From NCBI RefSeq assembly GCF_036320965.1, contig NC_092232.1, positions 57,275,923-57,339,922 on the forward strand: a stretch of DNA of 64,000 bases. Direction: 5' to 3'. The translations under genes were made by a program, and so were the position numbers. The notes beneath the pieces are model-generated. The model did not search any database and had not been told where the DNA came from. It worked only from the letters and a program-made list of their open reading frames with translations. The stretch is from Panulirus ornatus (Eukaryota > Arthropoda > Malacostraca > Decapoda > Palinuridae). Positions 1-11,990 of this stretch are shown piece after piece (within the stretch, counting starts at the first letter, position 1; the number at the start of each line of letters is the position of its first letter).

Positions 1-263
1 TTCATTACAATTCTAATTCAAAAGTTTGAGTTTCATTGATGGTTTGCACAAGCTTAACGTACATTTAAGTTTTGTGTTTATATAACGTATCTTAAAGGAC
101 TCTGGTAAAATAACGCAGCTGGAAGGTTTACGTTCAAATGACGGTGTTTAAATGTTTATTGATGAATGGTAGATTTAAATGGATAGATTTTAAGTTCGCA
201 TTTTCATGAGCGACTTTAAACCTTGTGGTTGAATGTCACAGTTTAAATGTTGGTATGTACAAT

Positions 264-625
264 GTTGACCAGATGGCGGTAGTGTGTAGACACAGCCATA
301 CCAGGTCGTATTTATCATCATTAAAGTCACCTTCCTTACTTACTTATGGCGGCGATGAAATTCACTGGTTCTTGATTGTGCACCAATTAACCTATCAGAT
401 AATGGTACAATGTTTGCCTGGTGTTGCATATATCACGTCTGTTGTTGAAACACAAGAATGCCAGGTGACTTTGGGAGTGGATGATAATATAAAGATCAAT
501 ATTAATGTGGGAAATCTTGAACCGCCATCACCAGACACAACACATGTTTGGATCTGGCGGGGGGAGGGACTTGCCTGTGACGTCACGATGCCCCGCCTCC
601 AGCCTGGCGCCGCTCTGTGTGTGTG
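264..625 (-). promoter_or_regulatory. Conserved GC-rich island with CRE-like site (copy D)
   Basis: By eye this block is base-for-base identical to 10,399-10,760, although the flanking sequence is much more diverged. It holds a full CRE/ATF palindrome TGACGTCA at 578-585, a GC-box-like CCCCGCCTCC at 591-600 and a GGCGCC at 606-611, then runs into (GT)n. On the minus strand, which is the element orientation, the CRE lies upstream of a 63-codon frame at 395-586 that is unchanged between copies. A promoter or first-exon role is inference; recent gene conversion is the alternative. Confidence 0.4.
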
Positions 626-626
626 T

Positions 627-663
<37 letters not shown>

Positions 664-768
664 ACTTTAATCATTATCACGTGAGTCTTTTGAGGAAGGA
701 TTTGTACACTCGTGTTGCCTCGTCTCTTAACCTTGTAAGTGTAAAATATGTTTTCACTCCTATGTGCG

Positions 769-808
<40 letters not shown>
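618..808. repeat. Two (GT/CA)n tracts within copy D
   Basis: (GT)n at about 618-660 and (CA)n at about 771-810 flank a 110-bp segment that also occurs, inverted, between the microsatellites at 27,350-27,458. The tracts mark the border between T5 and the variable cargo. Confidence 0.9.
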
Positions 809-812
<4 letters not shown>

Positions 813-1369
813 ACCTATAATATTATCTAGTATTTTCTTCAGAAGGATATCTTACACCTTGATTATAAAAGCCAAAGAAAAATGTATAAAAACATATACA
901 TATATTTCCAAACGTGTAGATATATGTTATGTATTGAAATGTGGCGGAGAAATTCATTATATATTAACAAACGTGATTGAGGACTTAAAGAATCTGGTAC
1001 AAACATAATGGTTATTGTGATAAATGATTTATTTATGGTAATTATGTATTGTGTTGCATTATAATGGTTGTTCAGAACCAAGGTTCTTAAACCTGAATCA
1101 GTGAAATACTATCAGAAATAGAAAACCTGTTAAACATAAACATTTATATTGATTAACCACAGAATATATTTTCCTCTGGGTATGTAAAATAAAATACAGT
1201 ACAGAGAGCTAGTTTGAGGAAGAGTATTTCATATTTCAACAAAATATTTACCTGTAATAGCGTCCCTTATCTTTCGTCATCATTTCTTATGTTTACTATC
1301 AAGAAATGTCTTTTATCTAACATAAAAATTCTGTCTAGGTATTTGATTAATGTTGTCCAAGGATGAGCT

Positions 1370-1418
1370 ACATGACACACGTGGTCAGATCACAGTGGTG
1401 GTGGTCAGGTCAGTGGGC

Positions 1419-1455
<37 letters not shown>

Positions 1456-1592
1456 CCCCTGGGTTCATGTTGGCTACACCCACCGGCCGGTGGTCAGGTC
1501 AGTGGGCGGTGTGTGTGTGTGTGTGAGTGTGTGTGTGTAGCCCCTGGGTTCATGTTGGCTACACCCACCGGCCGGTGGTCAGGTCAGTGGGC

Positions 1593-1627
<35 letters not shown>

Positions 1628-1683
1628 CCCCTGGGTTCATGTTGGCCACAGCCACCCACCGGCCGGTGGTCAGGTCAGTGGGC

Positions 1684-1724
<41 letters not shown>

Positions 1725-1855
1725 CCCCTGGGTTCATGTTGGCCACAGCCACCCACCGGCCGGTGGTCAGGTCAGTGGGCGGTGTGTGTGTGTGTGTGTG
1801 TGTGTAGCCCCTGGGTTCATGTTGGCCACAGCCACCCACCCACCGGCCAGCCGGG
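1370..1855. repeat. Compound minisatellite containing (GT)n
   Basis: About five units of 80-120 bp. Each consists of GTGGTCAGGTCAGTGGGCG, a (GT)n run of varying length, and TAGCCCCTGGGTTCATGTTGG followed by a CACCGGCCG-type end. Unit length varies mostly through the GT run. Long frames here are low-complexity Cys/Val strings, not genes. It abuts the end of copy D. Confidence 0.9.
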
Positions 1856-1859
1856 CGGT

Positions 1860-3866
1860 AGTTTATAACTAAGACTGGTAGTTTCACATGCCACTTGGAG
1901 TGTCCCTCACTACAGAACTTGAGCAGCTCTTATCCTGAGGTGGAGCAGTTGATCCTCTCCACCAGGCTGGTACACTTGGTCTGCACCAGGTGGCTCCCTC
2001 CTGGTCATCCTGAGTGGTTGGTTGCTGTGTTGGATTTAATGACCATTGACTTGTGAAGGTCATTAGACCAGCCATCATTTGATCATCTGATAAAACATGA
2101 AGCAACGCCAAATATTACATGATCCACCTAAACTATTGAGAATGATGAAGTCTGATATTGTTACGTTACGTCATCCAATCTTGCCACTCACATGTTACGG
2201 TAATCACGACTACATACATAGTGTTGTTACGACTGATATTACTGTATGTACTGTAGTAAAGTACTGTGTTTATGTGGATAACATGTGGACGTCAGAGGAG
2301 GCAAGAGCATCATCAGAGACAAATTCTCTATTCTATGTTGTATCCTCAATTTTGTCTGCGGTGATCAACACACTTTATCCACCAAGATATTATCTTGCTC
2401 TTTCTTTCCATCATTCTTTAGTATTAAAGATTTTGTTCTCTCAAGCAAGATAGAATTTATCAATAATTTTTAATGTCATCTTGGGTCCAGGTAATGTTAG
2501 GTAGCGGTCATACAAGTTGTCCATGACCTTCATCATGTGGGTTGGGAAGGAGTCAGGAGGTGTGGCGTTGTACTCGGTGTACCACTTGCCAAGTTGGTCA
2601 GTGTGTATACCATGGAAGTTGCAGGGGAATCATCAGTCTGTATGTTAACAATTAGGTTGAGCAAATAACACTTGGCCTCAGTGAAGGTAGAATGTTTTCC
2701 CACCAGACTGCATCCATTAATACGACTTAGATCAGAAGATCTAGCCTTAGGGAATTTGTTAGATCGAGATTATCAAAGCCTTTCATCATTTTTAATCTTT
2801 GTACTTCGTGACCATCTCTGTTTTAAGTTGTTACGTTGACGTATGATGAATCTAATATGGAGAACAAATTTAGGAGGAAACCTGGCAAAGCTACATATGA
2901 GTGATTTTACCGTTTGCAAGTAAACTACGATTTTGTAAAAACGAATAGCATCTATGTTGTGTATAGAAAACGTAACTCCTTAGCTGCATTCTCTATGAAT
3001 GTCATCAAAAGTAAAACATAGACAAGGGAAGGAATGAGGCTTGACGATACGAAACATCACTCAATCGTGTCCTGCCTGCCCAGACCCTACCTCGCCACAC
3101 CACTGGCCATAACTTCATCAACACATTGCTTACTACGTCAAGGTCATCCACACATTTTGCCTGGCTTGAACAACCGCTTGGCATTCATGAACCGCTGAAT
3201 GTTTACACTTTCTGATTATCTGTAGTAGCTGATGCAGTTGCAAGATAGACTATTAAACCATTTTCTTACAATACTCGCTGGTAAGGAGACAATTTTCACA
3301 AAACACAGAGGTAACACTGCCTAAGAAACGGGCTTAAGAACAATTGTACGAACATAGGGTCACATTGGTACATCCACAAGGCACCAGTGGTCTGGGTGGC
3401 CTGAAATAGATTTGGGACCAAGAAGGATGATGGGTGTAGGGAGTAAACCTACCACAGACCATCATTAATTATGAAGAGTTGACAATGGTTACCTCCAGCC
3501 ATAATCTATAAATCAATAGACAAATGTTAATGCAAACAAAGCAAGAATTAAACAAGCAGGAAACACAATCCATTGTACCATTTTACGATAGTTATGTCAA
3601 TTTGTCGCATCTGTTGACTACCTGACGTGGTCTTACGTCTCACCTTTAGTAACGTCTGCGAATTTCGTTGTAGTGAAACTCATGCGACCCGAGAGTCAAT
3701 GTTAGTGATACACGAGAGGAAGAAATACAACTCCGAAGGTATAAAACAGTTGTGGACACACCAAACGCTTGACAAATATTCCTTAGTGGATGACAGAAAA
3801 CACAAAGAGGTCGTCCTTGTAAACTTATGATGAGGTTTGCTTGAAGAGTCTCCCTTCGTCATCGTC
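1860..3866. other. No recognisable feature
   Basis: A+T-rich sequence. Short frames (such as 2,097-2,453) show no domain, codon bias or repeat family that I recognise. Confidence 0.5.
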
Positions 3867-4345
3867 GTCCCCAGTGTCCAGGTGCAGCCAGGGTCGTCAT
3901 CATGTTGGACGTCCCCAGTGTCCAGGTGCAGCCAGGGTCGTCATCATGTTGGACGTCCCCAGTGTCCAGGTGCAGCCAGGGTCGTCATCATGTTGGACGT
4001 CCACAGTGTCCAGGTGCAGCCAGGGTCGTCATCATGTTGGACGTCCTCAGTGTCCAGGTGCAGCCAGGGTCGTCATCATGTTGGACGTCCTCAGTGTCCA
4101 GGTGCAGCCAGGGTCGTCATCATGTTGGACGTCCCCAGTGTCCAGGTGCAGCCAGGGTCGTCATCATGTTGGACGTCCACAGTGTCCAGGTGCAGCCAGG
4201 GTCGTCATCATCTTGGACGTCCACAGTGTCCAGGTGCAGCCAGGGTCGTCATCATGTTGGACGTCCACAGTGTCCAGGTGCAGCCAGGGTCGTCATCATG
4301 TTGGACGTCCCCAGTGTCCAGGTGCAGCCAGGGTCGTCATCATGC
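3867..4345. repeat. 44-bp minisatellite, about 11 units
   Basis: Units begin GTCCCCAGTGTCCAGG and recur every 44 bp (3,867, 3,911 and so on). The sixth base of the unit varies (CCC, CAC or CTC). Because 44 is not a multiple of 3, all three plus-strand frames stay open and give the same peptides in rotation. This marks a repeat, not a coding gene. Confidence 0.95.
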
Positions 4346-4544
4346 TGCCCGTCTCTGCATCGCCTGATCCGTGGTGCACCGGTGGGTCGGTGGCTGTCGT
4401 GACATGGTAATGTTACCGTCATATTCCGCGTCTCATCTCACGTCTGTCCAGGTGGGCTAAGCTCGTCTGGTCTGAATGAACCATATACAAGTAAGGCGTA
4501 TCGCTGTTGTGAGTCTCAGTACATATGGAGGCAATATGGTTGTG

Positions 4545-4699
<155 letters not shown>

Positions 4700-4780
4700 A
4701 AAGGGTATATGCATCGCATTTTGATAATTTAACAATCATATGTAATACAAAACATATGCTTCTTCCGAAAATTTCCTGGA

Positions 4781-4908
4781 AATTGGTTGAGGTAGAGCGG
4801 AGGTATCGTGGCAAAGTTGTGTGTCACACAAGAACGAGTTTTCTAATTGGTTGAGGTAGAGCGGAGGTATCGTGGCAAAGTTGTGTGTCACACAAGAACA
4901 AGTTTTCT
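4781..4908. repeat. 64-bp tandem duplication
   Basis: Two adjacent copies (4,781-4,844 and 4,845-4,908) begin AATTGGTTGAGGTAGAGCGG and differ at about one base. They lie upstream of the Penelope-like fragment and may belong to its 5' region. Confidence 0.9.
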
Positions 4909-5791
4909 AATCGCCTGGTTTTACTGGCGGCCTCGTTGTGACGTCACTACATCAACACCGACATTTTGATTTAAAAGTTAATTGCAAGATGACTTTGCTC
5001 CACTGTGTGTGTGTTTTCAATACTTTTCGTGTTTGTAATATTATTTCGTTTGTATTCTATAGTTAATAACTTTGTAGTGAGTTTAGTTTCGTTGCTGTAG
5101 TTGTAGTATAGTGATTTATAGCTTGTATTTGAACTAAATCAGATGAGCAGTGTTGAGGATGACCCTGGGCCATTTTCATGTGGTAATGCAGAAGGGAGTG
5201 ACCACAGGCAGGCAGTAGTGGTGTTTACCAAGCCATTCCCAACACCATCGTACTGGCTACCTCTGTGTAATGTACCACATTCCTCTGTTGAAAAAGAAAT
5301 AGAGAATTTCACTGAATTGCAGACTGGGTTGTTAATGTGCATCTTTCTAAATTGTTTTATTTTGTCTTCGTTAAGAATTTCTTCTTGTGTTTGATGTGCA
5401 TTGTTTTGAGAATTCTTTGTTATATAACAAAACATGTTCTGTATCTACTGTTTCCTGTCTTTATTTAGATAAGTATTTTTGTTATTGATTTTATGACTAT
5501 GTTGTTTTGCTGTAACATTTATAGACTTTTTTTGCTATTTGATAATGTTTTTCTTCTTGTTATTCTATACCAATGTGTACAATTCTATTACGTAGCAATG
5601 TTTTTCTTGTTATTTTATACAAATGTGCACAATTTTGTTCTGTTAAAGATTTTTGGACGCATTGATTTGTTTTATTGTTGTCTTTGTTGTTGTTGTTGTT
5701 GTTGTTGTTGTATTACTTTAGTTAATTAAGTGATTCCTGGTACGTGCCACTATCTAGCTGGGGGCGAATGTTGAGTTGCTTTCGGCCCTAG
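4909..5791. other. T-rich region upstream of the Penelope-like fragment
   Basis: Contains an unrecognised 83-codon frame (5,143-5,394, plus), long T-rich stretches and a (TTG)n run at about 5,683-5,712. I see no RT motifs, so this is not clearly the body of the Penelope element. Confidence 0.4.
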
Positions 5792-6223
5792 ATGATGGGC
5801 CGCATCTTAGATGTTGCCTTAAATGTTGCCTTTAGCAACAATAATACTATACAGAATATCTTAATCAGGAATTCACCAGAAAATTCTCTTGGTTGCATCT
5901 ATAAAGTGCCATGTGGAAATTGTGATGAATTTTATGTTGGGCAGACTGGTAAGGATCTTTCTGTTAGACTTAAGCAACATAAATATAGCATAAGAACGGG
6001 ACAAGAATCAAATGCCTTGTTTAATCACGTTCAAAACTATTATCATTGTATTGACTGGAGTAATGCCATCTCAGTTATTAACTCTGACTCTATTACCACG
6101 AGAAATATCATTGAATCTTCTTTTATTAAATACACAAAGAATTATAATCTTAATATTAGTGATGGTCTATACAAATTAGATAACTTTATTGTTGATAGAA
6201 TTTGCAAAATGATAAGTTTATGA
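5792..6223 (+). pseudogene. Penelope-like element, GIY-YIG endonuclease fragment
   Basis: This is the C-terminal endonuclease of a Penelope-like retroelement, which nicks target DNA in that family. The frame shows the RNSP linker (residues 26-29), GCIYKVPC with a paired CxxC (C41, C44), then FYVGQTGKDL (47-56) and RLKQHK. Together these form the GIY-YIG core preceded by the Cys pair typical of the family. The RT domain is absent, so the copy is 5'-truncated and the ATG at 5,792 is probably not a native start. The frame ends at a TGA (6,221-6,223). A second copy at 44,691-45,023 is very similar, with QTGK changed to QNCK. Confidence 0.85.
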
Positions 6224-6255
6224 TACACTCGTTGTCTGTCTTGGACAATCACATG

Positions 6256-6405
6256 TTTACCATATGGCGTCCTAGCTACGTCTCTTCGATGTATATCAAC
6301 TGACTGTTATATTTCTCTCTTGTGTCTCCCCTGATGATGTGATTATTACACGAAAGTGCACTTGGGTATCTTATCGTGTTTCATTTTCCATGTGGACTCA
6401 TAGGA
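6256..6405 (+). repeat. Penelope pseudo-LTR segment
   Basis: The 150 bp after the endonuclease frame match 45,055-45,194 and, inverted, 44,556-44,690. They include TGTCTCCCCTGATGATGTGA. This is the terminal repeat unit of the Penelope-like family, here present only on the 3' side. Confidence 0.75.
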
Positions 6406-6464
6406 ATATATATACACATGTACATATTCTCACCTTGCTTGCCTTTATCCATTCTCGGCGCTAC

Positions 6465-6466
<2 letters not shown>

Positions 6467-6500
<34 letters not shown>

Positions 6501-6515
6501 TGTCTGTCTGTCTAT
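6467..6515. repeat. (GT)n(CTGT)n microsatellite
   Basis: A pure GT run passes into CTGT repeats just 3' of the Penelope pseudo-LTR. The equivalent place after the second Penelope copy is a (TA)n tract. Confidence 0.9.
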
Positions 6516-6589
6516 TTGTCTGCATACGTATCTTCTGCATATCGTGGAAGGCGACTGAGGGTTGGGAACTGGGGGGGTTGGAAATCTTC

Positions 6590-6730
6590 CCCTTCTGTAT
6601 TACTTTTCAAATGAAGGAATAGAGGAAGGAGCCCAACTAAGTTTCCCTCTAGGATTCATTCACTTATTCCTGACGCTACCTTGTTCTTGCGGGAAATGGC
6701 AAACAAATATGAAAAATAAAGTATGAAAGA
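6590..6730 (+). repeat. Short dispersed repeat, 3' tail type
   Basis: Matches 45,420-45,560 in order: a GAAGGAACAGAG-type block, a CTCAAAGGCCCAG-type block, then a GCGGGAAATGGC-type block and an A-rich end. It resembles a SINE or retroelement 3' tail and follows a Penelope copy in both places. Confidence 0.55.
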
Positions 6731-7254
6731 AAAAAGACAGTGGACAAGTGTTATGTGTTCCGTGTCCTTGATAACCATTTGATCTGACTCATTCAGATAA
6801 GGTCCAAAACGCCAGTAGTGAAGATGTACAAAGGATAATAGAACGATGTACGTACGTACGTACGTAGTGTGAGTATCTTGACTGATAGAAAGTATTGAAA
6901 GCGGCAGGAAGTAGTGAGATATTGTATTGTGCTTCGTACAAGACTGGCGGGCGACTCCGTCCTTCGTGCTGTGCCACACACAGTCTGGTGATTGTCGGGA
7001 TGTGTAGCCATAATGTTTGATGTTATGACCATTAGTGATACATCATGTGATGTTTACTATCACAACATCGGCTTCTTCCTCCTCCTCCAGGAGAGTGGCA
7101 ATCAGGTGGCGGTTATTGTGGTAGCCCGGCATGTGCAATTGTAAGATTTCAAGCAACATTGTGAAAATGGGACACATTATAAAGACTTCCATAATTTCTC
7201 TAATTCTTCCCCAAATTCATGTGGACCTGCAACGCTGAAAATGTTTAAATACCG
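6731..7254. other. No gene; (ACGT)n run
   Basis: Only a self-complementary (ACGT)n run at about 6,848-6,866 stands out. Minus-strand frames here are not recognisable. Confidence 0.5.
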
Positions 7255-7680
7255 CTGGTGTAGAGGGAGGGAGAGGGAGGCCTGGGATGAGAGTGAGGCT
7301 TTGTAGGAGAGAAAGGCTCGGGATGAGAGAGGCTGAACACAAGATGTTTGGCCGGAGAGTGAGGCTTTGAAGGAGAGAGAGGCTTGGGATGAGGGTTGGG
7401 TTGTACCAGAGAGAGAGGCTTGGGATGAGAGTTGGGTTGTACCAGAGAGAGAGGGTTGGGATGAGGGAGTCTGAACATGAGATAGGTTTGTGAGGAAAGT
7501 GAGGATTTGGAAGAGAGAGACTTTATGTGAAAAAAGGACAGGCGGAGGAGGCTTGGGACGAGAGTCAGGCAGGACAGGAGAGAGAGGCTTGGGACGAGAG
7601 TCAGGCAGGACAGGAGAGAGAGGCATCGGACGAGAGTCAGGCAGGACAGGAGAGAGAGGCTTGGGACGAGAGTAGAGAAG
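7255..7680. repeat. GA-rich minisatellite, 36-bp core
   Basis: Diverged GGCTTGGGATGAGAG-type repeats (7,265-7,470) are followed by four regular 36-bp units starting GAGGCTTGGGACGAGAGTCA at about 7,548, 7,584, 7,620 and 7,656. Both strands stay open, so the frames are by-products. Confidence 0.9.
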
Positions 7681-8859
7681 TGAACCTTCATAACTTATCC
7701 TTCAATAAAAAAGGGTTGTCTTGCTCCACTCAGTTGGAATGGGAAAGTAGTTGAAAATAACAAGTTGATGAATTTAATGTTTTAGTGTGGCAAAACCTGA
7801 ACTGATTTTAAGGTCACACATGAAAGAAGATTAGCATTTCAGAAGGTTGAAGGAAGATGAATATAAATGTCATCATTGATAGACTATTAGATTCATTAGA
7901 AGCCTCGGTAGATGAATGTTCTTGTTATTTTTATTAAGAATGAGGATGAATTAGTAATTAAGGCACACGGCGCTAATATCTTTGGTTACTGAGCCATTAA
8001 GTTTTGCACTGGTGTTATATTAAAGAACTAGAGTATGAGTGAGGGTGTGAGATGTGGAGATTATATATCATTGTGAGTTATTACATAAAGTGATCGTGAT
8101 GAACGTTACGAAGATCAGGCAAACTATGAGGCTCATTATTCCTACATCAGATATAATAATGTCAATCATTCCAGTAATCTTACCATAATTGACCTCTTCC
8201 ATCTAGGCAGCCTCCCTCCCTTCCTCCCTGCCTCCCTCTTATCTTCTCCAGAACAAACCTGGTTCATTCTTGTGAGAGACGATAGTGTTTACTAAACTCT
8301 TCCTGTGACCAACATGTAAATGGTGTGACTGACCATCACACCTTACCTCACCTACTTCCTCCACCTGATCAATGTGCATCACTCCTTCCATTGCTCACTT
8401 CCATAATAGAATTAACGTTTCTACTACAAATGACAAGATTCACTTGGCCATGTTTGTTAACATCAGAGCAATAATCTTGAAGACCGACCATTCCTCACTA
8501 TTGACCTTTAAGGCAGGAATCATTATTTTCCTCAAACTATCAATTGCTATTTATGTGAGGTCGGTCGACTGTGGCTCCGGAGGGGTAAGCGACAACACAA
8601 ACTCTGGTGGAGTTCCAGTAATGATGTTACTGAGTCAGTCGGGCACACACCACTGTGGTACACCTGGTGATATTTTGTTTGTCTTAACTAAGTCGATAAG
8701 TGGAAAACTGAGCAGCAGTTTACTTGCTTAGCTTGTGTACTTGTTCCTGGATTGTTGATGACGTTCACAATAACAGGTATAGGACTGGTCTTATATCTCT
8801 GTGTTCCAGCTGTGATTGGTACAAGTCGAGTGTACTGACGAACGGCGGTGCGAGGGGAT

Positions 8860-8861
<2 letters not shown>
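7681..8861. other. No recognisable feature
   Basis: A+T-rich. Contains a CCTCC/CCTTCC-rich patch near 8,206-8,240. The frame at 8,372-8,731 has no recognisable domain. Confidence 0.5.

Positions 8862-8953
<92 letters not shown>
8862..8953. repeat. (GA)n microsatellite
   Basis: About 92 bp of uninterrupted GA. The overlapping Arg/Glu and Ser/Leu frames are artefacts. Confidence 0.97.
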
Positions 8954-8955
<2 letters not shown>

Positions 8956-9261
8956 CATTGTGCCGGGGGTGGAGGTGATGGGGTGCAGGGGGTTAGCTGG
9001 TGGTGTTGGTGGGGTGGACGTGGTCAGCCAGATGAGCACATCTTGGTAGGTGGTGTGAGATGGACCCAGGAGGATTGTGTGTGTTGTGTTCTGTATTGTG
9101 TCCAGCTGGTGCCTGTGTGTGTGTGTGTGTGTGGCTCTAGTTAGTCAGGAGGACCTGGCTGGGGCGCGGCTCAGGTACAATAAAGATGGTATAGACATTC
9201 CTGAGTTTGAACAGTGATGTCAGTCGGCGGTGAAGGTAGAGACAGTATGAGGAAGATTTGA
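8954..9261. other. No recognisable gene; GT-rich
   Basis: G-rich sequence with a short (GT)n at about 9,113-9,132. No domain seen. Confidence 0.45.
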
Positions 9262-9792
9262 TGATAGATTGAATGTGTTGAAAATGAAATGTCTGAGGAC
9301 AACATGTGGTGTGACGCGGGTTGATCCAGTAAGTAATGATTGGGTAAGAGAGATGTGTGATGATAAATAGAGCATGGTTGACAGAGCTGAAGAAGGTGTA
9401 CTGAAATGGTTTAGACATTTGGAGAGAATGAGTGAGGGGAGGTTAAAGGAGGATACATGTGTCAGAAGTGTAGGGGACAAGAATAGGGCGACCATATTGG
9501 AGATGGATGGAGGAAGTGAACAAGAGTTTGAGTGATCAGGGCCTGAATATGCTCAAGGTCACGTGAGAGGCGTGTATAGGATAAAGTGAACTGGGGCGAT
9601 GTGATTTACAGAGGACGACCTGCTATCAGTGAACTGAAGCAGGACATATGAATCAAATGGGGTAAACCACGGACAGGGTTGTAGGGACCTGGTTGTGGAC
9701 TGTGGGCTGTGTTTTCGTTGCATTACATATGAGAGGTAAGGAATGTATGTGAGGGTATGAAGCATTATCTTATGTTCCTGGTGCTATCTCGA
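9262..9792 (+). pseudogene. Old LINE 3' fragment
   Basis: Diverged copy of the LINE C-terminal region and 3' UTR seen at 59,175-59,700. It keeps the order of the intact motifs: a block like the VRVREMCG region, then one like FGHMERM (TGGTTTAGACATTTGGAGAG at 9,407), then the GGCCTGAATATGCT block. Numerous stops and indels show that it is older than the copies at 17,867 and 57,607. It directly abuts the T3 end of copy C. Confidence 0.75.
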
Positions 9793-10398
9793 TACTGTGG
9801 ACAACGGTGAACAGAACATCGTAGACACAGAGTTTAAAAGGCCATATTATGAATGGTAGCCAGGGAATGAATGGCCCAGCTAAATGGAAGCATTTAAAAG
9901 TTCGCGTTAAGTGATGGACTTCAATAGAATGTACAAACTTCCTTTCCAGTAACTGAACTAAAGCTTATGTTTATTTCCAGAGACGGAGTTTGATGGTTCA
10001 TTATATAAAGACAGACTTCAAAGGATATCCTTGAATTAAGTGACTATAATATTTTTCAATTAAATGAGACATTTCCTAAAACAGCTGCAATTTGACGGAG
10101 TTTAAAAGTTCGCAGTTGTTTGAGAGAATTTTAAAGTTATTGACGGGATCAAAAGTTTGAGTTTCAATGACGCTTTGCACAAATTTTCGTTTAAATGACA
10201 TACTTTCAAGGTTTGTCTTTATATAATGTAGTTTAAAAGTCTCTGATCAAATAACGCAGCTGAAATGATAACGCTCGAATACTAAATGTTCCTGAATAAA
10301 TGACGGAGTTGAATGGATGGATTTTAAGTTCGTGTTTGTGGGACTCATTTTTAAAGATTGTGTTTAAATGTCAGAGTTTAAATGATCATATGTACCAG

Positions 10399-10747
10399 GT
10401 TGACCAGATGGCGGTAGTGTGTAGACACAGCCATACCAGGTCGTATTTATCATCATTAAAGTCACCTTCCTTACTTACTTATGGCGGCGATGAAATTCAC
10501 TGGTTCTTGATTGTGCACCAATTAACCTATCAGATAATGGTACAATGTTTGCCTGGTGTTGCATATATCACGTCTGTTGTTGAAACACAAGAATGCCAGG
10601 TGACTTTGGGAGTGGATGATAATATAAAGATCAATATTAATGTGGGAAATCTTGAACCGCCATCACCAGACACAACACATGTTTGGATCTGGCGGGGGGA
10701 GGGACTTGCCTGTGACGTCACGATGCCCCGCCTCCAGCCTGGCGCCG

Positions 10748-10760
<13 letters not shown>
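10399..10760 (-). promoter_or_regulatory. Conserved GC-rich island with CRE-like site (copy C)
   Basis: Identical by eye to 264-625. TGACGTCA lies at 10,713-10,720, followed by a GC-box-like CCCCGCCTCC. In element orientation it sits between the (CA)n tract and T3, where copies A and B carry the RFX-like gene. Confidence 0.4.
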
Positions 10761-10795
<35 letters not shown>

Positions 10796-10895
10796 TTAGT
10801 ATTTATGTATTACGGGAGAGAGTTGTACACTCGTGTTGTCCCGTCCCTTAACCTTTACTATGTGTGCTAACACACACACACACACATACACACAC
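10752..10895. repeat. (GT)n and (CA)n tracts in copy C
   Basis: (GT)n at 10,752-10,794 and a shorter (CA)n near 10,871-10,895 enclose a shortened version of the 110-bp segment found in copies D and E. Confidence 0.9.
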
Positions 10896-11990
10896 ATAAC
10901 TTAGGATTTTATCCAGTATTTTCTTTAGACATATATCTTGTAGGTTGATTAAGAAAGCTAAGGAAAAAACTGTAAAACATATACATATATTTCCACACGT
11001 GTAGATATATGTTATGTATTGAGATGTGGAGAAAGAATTTCTTATATATTAACAAACGTGATTGAGGACTTAAAGAATCTGGTACAAACATAATGGTTAT
11101 TGTGATAAATGATTTATTTATGATAAATATGTATTGTGTTGCATTATAATGGTTGTTCAGAACCAAGATCTGTAAGCCAGAATCCTTAAGACATGATAAA
11201 AACGTTTTAAAAACATAAACATTTATGATCATAAGGAACAGATTACATTAGCATGTTTGTATCTAACAGAAAATCAATTATAAGAGAGACCATTTAAGGC
11301 AGGAATATTTCATCTCTTAATAAAACATCTACATCTACGTCCTTTTCTTTCATCATCATTTCTTATGTTCACTTGTAATTAATGCCTCTTACCTAACATA
11401 AAAATTCAGTATAGGTATTTGATTAATGTTCTCCAACGACGCGTTGTATAACTCTTCGTTAGTGAAGTTCATTTCGTGTAATGGATCATGCATTACAAAG
11501 TTGTGTCTATCCACACAAGTGTTACACGTCCCAGGTAAAGATATATTCTAGAGATAGTGTATATCTAACATATATATGTGTTTTATAAATATTTATAAAA
11601 AGTTTTCCTGAGGGACAATACCTAAGAGTTTCGTATTAAAGTTGATCAGTTGTAAGTGATCAAGCATTACAAAGGTGTGTCCATTACCACAGGTGCTACT
11701 GATCCCGGGTAAAGGTATTTCACCATCTTTGTATCTTTAACCTTTCTAGTTATAGATGTTTCATCCTTGATTCCATCTTCACAATGGATGTATGTGGTTT
11801 GTGTTGTCTTAACATATCATTAGTCAGTTGAAGTGGAGAACATGATTCTGAGCCTAGCCAGTCTACTCTGTCTTCCACATGCTATTCAAGAGGTGTTACC
11901 GGATTCCACCTATAAGTGTTTACGCCGGGAGTAACAAGTTACCTCCGGACGGCTTCTTCTTTTATCACTTTTGATGATTTGAAAACTTGG

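Larger units (their letters stand above)
1..1365 (-). repeat. Modular dispersed repeat, copy D (T3, CRE island, T5)
   Basis: Read on the minus strand, this stretch matches copy C (9,800-11,990) and its T5 part (about 659-1,365) matches the reverse complement of 26,760-27,458. Order in element orientation is T5, a (CA)n tract, the conserved 362-bp island (264-625), then T3 running off the window at base 1. It is cut at about 1,365 by a GT-rich minisatellite. Open frames here overlap microsatellites and I do not call a gene. Identity to copy E is high in T5, whereas T3 (1-263) is clearly diverged from copy C. Confidence 0.75.
9800..11990 (-). repeat. Modular dispersed repeat, copy C (T5, CRE island, T3)
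   Basis: In element orientation (minus) the order is T5 (11,990-10,860), a (CA)n/(GT)n tract, the conserved island (10,760-10,399) and T3 (about 10,435-9,800). T5 is the reverse complement of 14,285-15,400 and of 26,262-27,300; T3 is the reverse complement of 18,715-19,290 and 34,268-34,830. No RFX-like gene is present. With copy A it forms a long inverted repeat around a 2.3-kb spacer. Confidence 0.8.

Noticed and set aside
3837..4410. Three overlapping plus-strand frames of 166-189 codons
   Set aside because: 44-bp minisatellite; rotating frames give the same peptides.
5143..5394. Small gene of 83 codons
   Set aside because: No domain, and it lies next to transposon sequence; kept only as an unassigned frame.
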